A stretch of DNA of 52,542 bases from an uncultured Rhodopila sp. (GTDB taxonomy: Bacteria > Pseudomonadota > Alphaproteobacteria > Acetobacterales > Acetobacteraceae): NCBI GenBank assembly GCA_903851415.1, contig CAINOE010000143.1, positions 1 to 52,542 of the forward strand, written 5' to 3'. A model generated the notes under the pieces. The model saw nothing but the letters and a program-made list of their open reading frames with translations. It ran no database searches and was not told the DNA's origin. This document shows positions 7,688 through 15,214 of this stretch, in pieces; position 1 is the first letter of the stretch; each line of letters opens with the position of its first letter. A program made the position numbers and the translations under genes.

Positions 7688-9061
7688 CTACTTCGCGGTC
7701 ACGGCCCATTCGTGGTTGTGCACGAGACCATCGTCGTGACGATCGGATGCGGTTGTCACGTCGCCATGCTCATGGAACTGATCCGCCTCGGTCGAGCCGG
7801 CCAGGGCCGTCGTGGACGACTTGCCGCCGGAGATCGCCATCGCCACCGCGTCGAAGTAGCCGACGCCGACTTCGCGCTGATGGCGGGTCGCCGTGTAGCC
7901 ATCGGCCTCCGCCGCGAACTCGGCCTGCTGCAGCTCGCTGTAGGCGGCCATGCCGCGGTCCTTGTAGCCGCGCGCCAGGTTGAACATGGACAGGTTCAGG
8001 CTATGGAACCCGGCCAGGGTCACGAACTGGAAGCGGTAGCCCATCCTGCCGATTTCCCGCTGGAACGCGGCGATCTTGTCGGCCGGCAGCTTCTTCTTCC
8101 AGTTGAAGCTCGGCGAGCAGTTATAGGCCAGCATCTTGCCCGGGAACTGCTTGTGGATCTCGTTGGCGAACCGCTCGGCGTCGTGCAGATCCGGCTCGGA
8201 GGTTTCCCACCACAGCAGATCGGAGTACGGCGCATAAGCCAGGCCGCGGGCGATGGCGTAGTCGTTGCCGACGCCCGGCTTGATCCGGAAGAAGCCTTCC
8301 GCAGTGCGGTCGTCGGAGATGAACGGACGGTCGCGCTCGTCAACGTCGTTGGTCAGCAACTGCGCCGACTGGGCGTCGGTGCGGCACAGCAGGACGGTGT
8401 TCACGCCTTCCACATCAGCGGCCAGGCGCGCCGCGTTCAGCGTCCGGATATGCTGCTGGATCGGGATCAGCACCTTGCCGCCGAGATGGCCGCACTTCTT
8501 CTCGGACGCCAACTGGTCCTCGAAATGCACGCCCGCGGCGCCGGCCTCGATCATCGCCTTCATCAGCTCATAGGCGTTCAGCGGGCCGCCGAAGCCGGCT
8601 TCCGCGTCGGCCACGATCGGCGCCATCCAGTAGGTGCCGTCCTTGCCGCCTTCGCTGGTGGCGATCTGGTCGCAGCGGCGCAGCGCGTTGTTGATGCGCT
8701 TGACCACCGTCGGGACCGAGTCGACCGGATACAGCGACTGGTCAGGATACATCTGGCCCGCGCTGTTCGCGTCACCGGCGACCTGCCAACCGGACAGATA
8801 GATCGCCTTCAGCCCGGCTTTGACCTGCTGCACCGCCTGGTTGCCGGTCAGGGCGCCCAGCGTGTTGACGAAAGGCTCGGTCTTCAGCAGGTGCCAAAGC
8901 CGCGCGGCGCCAATTTCCGCGAGCGTGTGCCGAATACGGAAAGAACCCGCCAGACGTTCGACGTCAGACGGTGTATAATCGCGACGAATGCCTGCGAACC
9001 GCTCCGGGTCGCCTCCCGCGCTGGTCAAGCCGTCAGGGGCGTACAGGGGGGTTGATCGCAT
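7688..9061 (-). CDS. aceA: Isocitrate lyase
   Basis: Cleaves isocitrate to glyoxylate and succinate in the glyoxylate shunt, allowing growth on acetate, fatty acids or stored polyhydroxybutyrate. The 457-residue product has the signature KKCGHLGGKVLIP with the catalytic Cys, the substrate loop SLYPVDSVPTVVKRINNALRRCDQI, and YWMAPIVADAEAGFGG. It ends with a hydrophilic His/Asp-rich tail of about 35 residues. ATG 9061 has AAGGAACA upstream; the frame's extension beyond it is not protein-like. No malate synthase gene is in the window. It is divergent from a ScfR-type regulator. Confidence 0.95.
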   Translation of the reverse strand: MRSTPLYAPDGLTSAGGDPERFAGIRRDYTPSDVERLAGSFRIRHTLAEIGAARLWHLLKTEPFVNTLGALTGNQAVQQVKAGLKAIYLSGWQVAGDANSAGQMYPDQSLYPVDSVPTVVKRINNALRRCDQIATSEGGKDGTYWMAPIVADAEAGFGGPLNAYELMKAMIEAGAAGVHFEDQLASEKKCGHLGGKVLIPIQQHIRTLNAARLAADVEGVNTVLLCRTDAQSAQLLTNDVDERDRPFISDDRTAEGFFRIKPGVGNDYAIARGLAYAPYSDLLWWETSEPDLHDAERFANEIHKQFPGKMLAYNCSPSFNWKKKLPADKIAAFQREIGRMGYRFQFVTLAGFHSLNLSMFNLARGYKDRGMAAYSELQQAEFAAEADGYTATRHQREVGVGYFDAVAMAISGGKSSTTALAGSTEADQFHEHGDVTTASDRHDDGLVHNHEWAVTAK

Positions 9062-9207
9062 GGGTCTTGTTCCTTTGTTTGTCCGGGTGAAGAGAGTTAA
9101 GTATTGACACTGCACGTGCGAAAGCGAAACCCCAATTGGTGTATGCCGCGGCAATCATGTCGCTGGCTTCACCGACACCGCGTCGGATATGTAAAGGATG
9201 TAAAGTC
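9062..9207. promoter_or_regulatory. Shared control region of aceA and its divergent regulator
   Basis: This 146-base gap must hold both promoters. Visible elements are TTGACA (9104-9109), the perfect palindrome GCACGTGC (9112-9119), the nearby repeat GCGAAAGCGAAA (9118-9129), and a direct repeat GTAAAG...GTAAAG just before the regulator start. No -10 box fits the TTGACA at the proper distance, so it is not called a promoter. Confidence 0.4.
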
Positions 9208-10608
9208 GTGAGCCGCGCTCTGATCGGCCGAACCGTCCGCCGGTTGCGAACCGAGCGCACGCTGTCCCAACAGGCGCTGGCTGCCCGCCTCGGCATCTCC
9301 GCCAGCTACCTCAACCTTATAGAGCATGATCAGCGTGCGGTCACGGCTTCGTTACTCATCAAATTGGGCGAAACGCTCCGCGTTGATCTGGGAGAGTTGT
9401 CTGGCGCACAGGAAAGACAGCTTGAGGTTGGGTTGCGCGAGGCTTTCGCCGATCCCTTGCTTGGCGCCGATGCGGTGGCCGAGGCCGAGGTCGAGGCCTT
9501 GGCGGCCGGCAGCCCCAACGCGGCGCGCGCGGTGCTGTCGCTGTACCGGGCATGGCGCGTCGCGCGCGAGGATGCCAACGGCATCGCCCTGCCCTCCGGG
9601 CGCCGCATCCTGCTGCCGAACGAGGAAGTGCGGGACTTCTTCGACGACCACGCCAACCATTTCCCGGTGCTCGAGGAGGCCGCCGAGACCCTCGCCGCCG
9701 AACTGGCGCCGGAAGCGCCGGCCGAGATGAACCACGCACTCGCGGAACGGCTGCGGGTCAAGCACGGGGTTCGCGTCAGCGTTCAGCCGCTGGAGGCGGC
9801 GCTGCGCCGCTACGACCCTTCGACCCGCAGCCTGGCGCTGTCGGAATCCCTGCCGCGTGAGAGCCGGGGCTTTCACATGGCCTTCCAGCTTGCCTTGCTG
9901 GAAGCGCGCGACGCGGTGGAAGCGGTTGTAAAGGAGGCGTCGCCCTCGACGCCGGAAGCCGCGATGCTCATGCGCATCGGCCTGCTGAACTACGTCGCCG
10001 GGGCGCTGGTCATGCCCTACGGGCCGTTTCTTTCGGCCGCGGCATCGCTGCGCCACGACATGGACGCGATCGCGGCGCGGTTCGGCGTGTCCTATGAGCA
10101 GGCGTGCCACCGGCTGTCGACCATGCAGCGGATCGGTGCTCGCGGGGTGCCGTTCTTCTTCCTGCGCGTTGACCCGGCCGGCAATGTCTCGAAGCGGTTC
10201 TCCGCGGCGGGCTTCCCGTTTGCCCGCTATGGCGGGTCATGTCCGCGCTGGGTTGTTCATACGGCGTTCGCACAACCGGGCATGCTGCAGGTGCAGGTGG
10301 CGGAACTGCCGGACGGAGCGGCTTATCTGTGCTTCGCCCGCGCCATCAGCCAACCGGTCGCGCGCTGGGGCGAGCCTCGGCCCACGCATGTGGTGGCGAT
10401 GGGCTGCGCCGTGACGAACGCCGCGGAGGTCGTCTACGCCGACGGTCTGGACCTGGAGCGCGCGCGCATCGGCATTGGCCTCTCGTGCCGGCTGTGCGAC
10501 CGCCCGGATTGCGGCAGCCGCGCCTTCCCGCCGCTGGAGCACCGGCTGTCGCTCGACCCGTTGATGGCGGGAACCAGCCCGTACCGGTTCGAGGCGAAGC
10601 CGCGCTGA
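9208..10608 (+). CDS. ScfR/RamB-type transcriptional regulator (HTH, ImmA/IrrE-like and DUF2083 domains)
   Basis: A cytoplasmic DNA-binding regulator of the short-chain fatty acyl-CoA sensing type. Domains in order: XRE helix-turn-helix (about 5-60, TLSQQALAARLGISASYLNLIEHDQR), an ImmA/IrrE-like middle (about 150-310, with AERLRVKHGVRVSV and ESRGFHMAFQLALLE; the peptidase HExxH is absent), and a Cys-containing C-terminal DUF2083 region (IGIGLSCRLCDRPDCGSRAFPPLEHRL). The GTG at 9208 is chosen because AAAGGATG precedes it and the HTH follows at once; a TTG at 9136 is in frame. Its position facing aceA supports a RamB-like role in controlling the glyoxylate shunt. Confidence 0.87.
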   Translation: MSRALIGRTVRRLRTERTLSQQALAARLGISASYLNLIEHDQRAVTASLLIKLGETLRVDLGELSGAQERQLEVGLREAFADPLLGADAVAEAEVEALAAGSPNAARAVLSLYRAWRVAREDANGIALPSGRRILLPNEEVRDFFDDHANHFPVLEEAAETLAAELAPEAPAEMNHALAERLRVKHGVRVSVQPLEAALRRYDPSTRSLALSESLPRESRGFHMAFQLALLEARDAVEAVVKEASPSTPEAAMLMRIGLLNYVAGALVMPYGPFLSAAASLRHDMDAIAARFGVSYEQACHRLSTMQRIGARGVPFFFLRVDPAGNVSKRFSAAGFPFARYGGSCPRWVVHTAFAQPGMLQVQVAELPDGAAYLCFARAISQPVARWGEPRPTHVVAMGCAVTNAAEVVYADGLDLERARIGIGLSCRLCDRPDCGSRAFPPLEHRLSLDPLMAGTSPYRFEAKPR

Positions 10609-10640
10609 GGGGGCGCGCCATCGTCATGGCCGTCAGCCCT

Positions 10641-10677
10641 TTGTGTCATAGCCGGCACAAGGCCGGCCATGACACAA
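10641..10677. repeat. GTCATG-type palindromic repeat (hairpin)
   Basis: TTGTGTCATAGCCGGC / GCCGGCCATGACACAA form a 16-bp stem with one mismatch and loop ACAAG. The element lies between the convergent scfR-like and rne genes and could serve as a bidirectional terminator, though a T-tract is lacking. Confidence 0.6.
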
Positions 10678-10698
10678 ACCGGCCGGCCCGTTCTCTCT

Positions 10699-13647
10699 CT
10701 ACCGCCGCCACCACCCGCGTTTTTTCTCCCCCGGCGACTCGCCATCGGAACCGATCAGGATCGGCCTGATCAAAGGGGCCGGTGGCGGAGCGTCAACATT
10801 GACGATCTCGTCGCTCTCGGCGGGTTTGCCGGAGCCATTGATCTGTTCACCAGCCACCGCCCCCTCGCCATGGCCAGGCTCTTCCGCCTGGATCTCCGCA
10901 GGCGGCAGGGCAACCGCCACCGGTTCCGGCGCGCCGCCGTTGACGATTTCCGGCTCAGCCGCAGCCGGCGCGGCCTCCGCCGCCGGTTCAGCGGCCGGAG
11001 CCTCGGCAAACGTTGCTTCAGCCTCCGGCGCGGCGGCATTGACGATTTCGCTGGCTGTCGGCACCCGCGTCGCCGGCTTGGCTTCCGCCGCCCGCTCCAC
11101 CTGGTCCATCACATCGAAAATGTCGAACGCGCGGCCGCCGAACGGATCGGCCGGCGTCGGCCCGGCATACACCGGCGGCAAGTCCGGCTGGTCTGCACCC
11201 GGTACTGAAAACGGCGACAACTCGCCATCGCCGTCCCGCCGCCGGCGCCGCCCGCCGCGGCGCCCGCGACGGCGGTTGCGAGGATCATCGTCCGAAGCGG
11301 CCGCCGCTTCGCCACCTTCCGCGCCGTCCTCCGATTCTCCGGCGACCGGCGCTTCGGCTTCGGCGGCAACAAGCGCATCGGACGCGTCATCGTTCGCCGC
11401 GGGACCGGGCGATCCAGCCTCGGCAGGCTCCCCGGGCGCATCGCCGACGGAGGAACCACCGGGCTGATCGTCGCGCCGCCCGCCGCGCCGCCGCCGCCGC
11501 CGCCGCTTGCGCCGCCGCTCGGCTTCGTCGCCGCCAGCCGCGCCATCGGCCGCATCCGCGGCGCGCTGCTCCTCGGTATCCTCGTCGCTGTCGTCGTCCT
11601 CATCGTCTGCATCGACGACATCAGGTTCCTCGTCCGCCTCGAGATCGCCCACCGGCGCCGGGATAAGCATCCGGTCCGGCGTCACCACCGGCGGGATTTC
11701 ATCGGCCGAGCGCACCCGGATCTTCTCGATCCGGAACTGCGGCGCGATCTGCGCATCATCCGCCGCGATGATCACCTTCATCACGTAGCGGAGTTCGATC
11801 TCCCGCAGCCGCTCGCGCTTGTGGTTGAGCAGATACAGCGCGATCGGCGTGGAGACATGCACGACGATCTCGGCCGAGCGCCGCTTGCCGCCTTCGTCCT
11901 CTATCCCCCGGAGTACATGAATTGCGGCGTTCTCGGTGCTGCGCACATGGCCTGTGCCGCCGCAGTGCGGACAGGGGATGAAGCTGGTCTCCGCCAGCGA
12001 CGGCCGCAGCCGCTGCCTGCTCATCTCGAGCAGGCCGAAATGGCTGATATGGCCGATCTGGATGCGCGCGCGGTCGTTTTTCAGCGCTTCCTTGATGCGG
12101 CGCTCGACCATCGCGTTATGGCGCTTCGACTCCATGTCGATGAAGTCGATGACGATCAGCCCCGCCAGATCGCGCAGCCGCAACTGGCGGGCGACTTCGT
12201 CCGCCGCCTCCAGGTTGGTGCGCAGCGCGGTTTCCTCGATGTTCCGCTCCCGCGTGGAGCGGCCGGAGTTCACGTCGATGGCGACCAAAGCCTCGGCCTG
12301 GTTGATGACCAGGTAGCCGCCGGAGCGAAGCTGCACCGTCGGCATCAGCATGGCGTCGAGCTGGGCCTCGACCTGATGCTTGGCAAACAGCGGCTGGCCG
12401 CCGTCGCGCCAGAGCTGCACCTTCTTGGCGTGCGACGGCATCAGCATGCGCATGAAGTCGTGCGCCGCCCGCCAGCCGTCCTCGCCGTCAACCAGGATCT
12501 CGTCGATGTCGCGGGAATACACGTCGCGGATCGAGCGCTTGATCAGGCTGGCTTCTTCGTAGATCAGCGCGGGTGCCACCGACTTCATGGTGTGCTCGCG
12601 GATATCGTCCCATAGCCGCAGCAGGTATTCGCAGTCGCGTTTGATCTCCGGCTTCGGCCGGTTGGCGCCCGCGGTGCGGACGATCATCCCCATGCCGCGC
12701 GGAATATCCAGCTCGGTCATCACCTCCTTCAGCCGCCGCCGATCGGCGGCAGAGGTGATCTTGCGGGAGATGCCGCCGCCGCGCGGGGAGTTCGGCATCA
12801 GCACGCCGAAGCGGCCGGCCAGCGACAGGTAGGTGGTCAGCGCCGCGCCCTTGGTGCCGCGCTCTTCCTTGACGACCTGCACCAGCAGGATCTGCCGGCG
12901 GCGGATGACTTCCTGGATCTTGTAGTTGCGCAGGAATCGGGGTGGCAGCCGGCGTTCGCGCTGGTCGTCGCCGCTGTCCTGGTCGCCGCCGCCGACGGTT
13001 TCGGGCGGCGGCTGCGCTTCGATCCGGTCATCGTTGGAGTCGAACGAATCGGTCTCTTCGGCATCCTGCTCGTCCCCGGCATCGGCCGGCTCCGGTTCCT
13101 CCACCGCAGCGTCCGGCGGCTGCGGACCGTCTTCCGCCCGGGTCTCCGGCTCGATGGTCTCAACCGCCGCTGCAGGCGGTTCTTCCGCGGCCTCATGCGG
13201 CGCCGCGGCGATATCGGGCGCGATCAGCAGCGGCAGCGACGGCCGCGCCCAATCCTCGGCCTCGCCCGGGCCGCCAGACGGCGGCGCCTCCCGGGGCGGG
13301 CTTTCCGTCGCGGTGCTCAGTGCGATTTCGAGGTCTTCCTCCTCCTCCTCGCGCCGGGCCTCCTCGGCCTGCAATTCGATCAGCCGCTGCCGATCGGCGA
13401 CCGGTATCTGGTAGTAGTCGGGGTGGATTTCGCTGAAGGCGAGGAAGCCGTGCCGGTTGCCGCCGTATTCGACGAACGCCGCCTGAAGGCTCGGTTCAAC
13501 CCGAACGACCTTGGCGAGGTAGATGTTCCCCTTGAGCTGCCGTTTCGTCGATGTCTCGACGTCGAAATCTTCGAGCCGGTTACCGTCCAGCACCACCACG
13601 CGGGTTTCTTCCGCGTGCGTGGCGTCGATCAGCATGCGCTTCGTCAT
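10699..13647 (-). CDS. rne: Ribonuclease E
   Basis: Essential endoribonuclease and scaffold of the RNA degradosome. The 982-residue protein starts MTKRMLIDATHAEETRVVVLDG. The S1 domain is split by an acidic Glu/Asp/Pro-rich insertion of about 130 residues (roughly 95-225), then resumes at NYKIQEVIRRRQILLVQVVKEE, as in other alphaproteobacterial enzymes. The catalytic core contains YLVINQAEALVAIDVNSGR and LIVIDFIDMES. The zinc-link CPHC is at 559-562. The C-terminal third is low-complexity: acidic blocks, Arg-rich runs (RRRKRRRRRRRGGRR) and Ala/Pro/Glu repeats, typical of the unstructured RNA- and partner-binding tail. It is divergent from the amidase gene, with a long gap that probably includes an autoregulatory leader. 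Confidence 0.95.
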   Translation of the reverse strand: MTKRMLIDATHAEETRVVVLDGNRLEDFDVETSTKRQLKGNIYLAKVVRVEPSLQAAFVEYGGNRHGFLAFSEIHPDYYQIPVADRQRLIELQAEEARREEEEEDLEIALSTATESPPREAPPSGGPGEAEDWARPSLPLLIAPDIAAAPHEAAEEPPAAAVETIEPETRAEDGPQPPDAAVEEPEPADAGDEQDAEETDSFDSNDDRIEAQPPPETVGGGDQDSGDDQRERRLPPRFLRNYKIQEVIRRRQILLVQVVKEERGTKGAALTTYLSLAGRFGVLMPNSPRGGGISRKITSAADRRRLKEVMTELDIPRGMGMIVRTAGANRPKPEIKRDCEYLLRLWDDIREHTMKSVAPALIYEEASLIKRSIRDVYSRDIDEILVDGEDGWRAAHDFMRMLMPSHAKKVQLWRDGGQPLFAKHQVEAQLDAMLMPTVQLRSGGYLVINQAEALVAIDVNSGRSTRERNIEETALRTNLEAADEVARQLRLRDLAGLIVIDFIDMESKRHNAMVERRIKEALKNDRARIQIGHISHFGLLEMSRQRLRPSLAETSFIPCPHCGGTGHVRSTENAAIHVLRGIEDEGGKRRSAEIVVHVSTPIALYLLNHKRERLREIELRYVMKVIIAADDAQIAPQFRIEKIRVRSADEIPPVVTPDRMLIPAPVGDLEADEEPDVVDADDEDDDSDEDTEEQRAADAADGAAGGDEAERRRKRRRRRRRGGRRDDQPGGSSVGDAPGEPAEAGSPGPAANDDASDALVAAEAEAPVAGESEDGAEGGEAAAASDDDPRNRRRGRRGGRRRRRDGDGELSPFSVPGADQPDLPPVYAGPTPADPFGGRAFDIFDVMDQVERAAEAKPATRVPTASEIVNAAAPEAEATFAEAPAAEPAAEAAPAAAEPEIVNGGAPEPVAVALPPAEIQAEEPGHGEGAVAGEQINGSGKPAESDEIVNVDAPPPAPLIRPILIGSDGESPGEKKRGWWRR

Positions 13648-14254
13648 CTAGTACTGAACTCCGATGGGCCGCCTGGATGCGCGGTCCGGACCTTCTGCGG
13701 GTCTCGGCCGGCGGACGGCTTGCAAGGCTTGCGGGAAGGGGCCCGCCCGAAGGTTCAGGAAAACGATGGCAATCGGAACACACAACAGCGCCGCCGCCCG
13801 ATAACCCGGGCGGAAGTCCAAATCCGGACATGTGTGGCGCGACGTGAATCATCAGTCCCTGGCGTTCGGTCGGCGCGTCCCAAAGCGGAACGCAGCCCCG
13901 TGTGAAAGTCTGTGCAGACACTGCCCGGGCCGCGGACACATACCGCGGCGGACAGATTCCGGCGCGCCACAAATCCCACGCGGCGGGCGCGACACGGACG
14001 GCGATGCGGCCAGGACGATGCGGATCCTTCCCCCAACTTGCTGGCCCGACTCGGATCAGGCCGCCAAGGGATCACGCACCGCCGTAACGCGCCGGGGAAC
14101 CGCGAAAACCCGCGATCCCCGTCGACATCGCCGGAGCAGACGGACCATGAAGCAAAGCGCCCCCGACCGCAAGCAGATCATAACAGCCAGCCATTAACTC
14201 TCCGCAATCAACAACAAAGCTGCGCCGCTGCATCCGATCTGTTAAGAGCAAGCC
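13648..14254. other. Long intergenic region between rne and the amidase gene
   Basis: About 600 bases with no supportable gene. RNase E mRNAs usually have a long structured 5' leader through which the enzyme represses itself, and this length would suit one. No specific hairpin was proved by eye. AAGAGCAAG just before 14255 serves as the amidase ribosome site. Confidence 0.4.
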
Positions 14255-15145
14255 ATGGAATCCAAGCCGCCCGTTGCGCGTCGCCTGCTGCTGCGCCGTT
14301 TTGCGGCGGGCACATCGGTGTTTGGCACCTTCCTGCTGCCGGCCGCGCTGCATGGCGCGATGGCGACAGCTTCGGGCCATTCCAGTAGGAAAAATGCACC
14401 AATCCGGCCGCACGGGGCCGCACCGTCCGCGCCTCTGGTGATGCTGGACCCCGGCCATGGCGGCAAGGATCCCGGGGCCATCGGGGTGTCGGGCACGTTC
14501 GAGAAACACATCTCTTTGGCGACCGCGACGGAGCTGAAACGGCAGCTCGAAGCCGGGGGCCGCTACCGCGTCGAACTGACGCGCACTCGCGATATTTTTA
14601 TACCGCTGGATGAAAGGGTTGACCGGGCGCAGCGCAGGGGCGCGGCGTTGTTCGTCTCGATGCACGCCGATGCGCTGCTGGACCACTCGGTGCGCGGCGC
14701 TTCGGTTTACACGCTTGCGCAGACCGCGTCGGACGCCCAGACGGCGGCGCTGGCGCGGAAGGAGAACAGCGCCGATCGCTTCCTTGGCGGCCAGTGGCGG
14801 GACGCCTCGCCGGAGGTCGCGCATATCCTCGCCAGCCTGGTGCGGCAGGAAACCCGGACCGGATCGGTGCGCATAGCCCGCGACCTCGTCGGCAGCCTCG
14901 ACCAGGACCTTCCCATGCTGCCCAACCCCGCCCGGCATGCCGGGTTCTCCGTGCTGAAGGCGGCGGATATTCCCAGCGTGCTGGTGGAAATGGGCTTCAT
15001 GTCCAACCCGCGCGACGAGCAGGCGCTGCGCCAGGCGAGTCACCGGAGCATGGTCGCGCAGGCGATGCACCGCGCGGTCGATGCCTATTTCGCCGGTGCC
15101 GGTCACATGGCCGATCGGCTCGCGGACGGCGGCGATCAGGGCTGA
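14255..15145 (+). CDS. N-acetylmuramoyl-L-alanine amidase (AmiA/B/C type)
   Basis: A zinc amidase that cleaves the glycan-peptide bond of peptidoglycan, mainly at septa. The export signal holds arginine pairs in RRLLLRRFAAG followed by a hydrophobic stretch, which suggests Tat export as for E. coli AmiA and AmiC. The Amidase_3 domain fills residues 60-285: zinc ligands His68 in LDPGHGGKDPGA, Glu83 in GTFEKH and His137 in FVSMHADA, plus the catalytic Glu in VLVEMGFMSN. The AMIN targeting domain of E. coli AmiC is absent. The PBP1A gene follows after 69 bases, a pairing usual in alphaproteobacteria. Confidence 0.92.
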   Translation: MESKPPVARRLLLRRFAAGTSVFGTFLLPAALHGAMATASGHSSRKNAPIRPHGAAPSAPLVMLDPGHGGKDPGAIGVSGTFEKHISLATATELKRQLEAGGRYRVELTRTRDIFIPLDERVDRAQRRGAALFVSMHADALLDHSVRGASVYTLAQTASDAQTAALARKENSADRFLGGQWRDASPEVAHILASLVRQETRTGSVRIARDLVGSLDQDLPMLPNPARHAGFSVLKAADIPSVLVEMGFMSNPRDEQALRQASHRSMVAQAMHRAVDAYFAGAGHMADRLADGGDQG

Positions 15146-15214
15146 ACCATCCGGGGTCCGGACATAGCAATCTCGTTGCTGGCGGTTTTGGGAAAATCGG
15201 GCCATATCGTCGCT

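Noticed and set aside
9104..9132. TTGACA as a promoter for the ScfR-like gene
   Set aside because: The sequence 17 bases downstream is AAACCC, not a -10 element.
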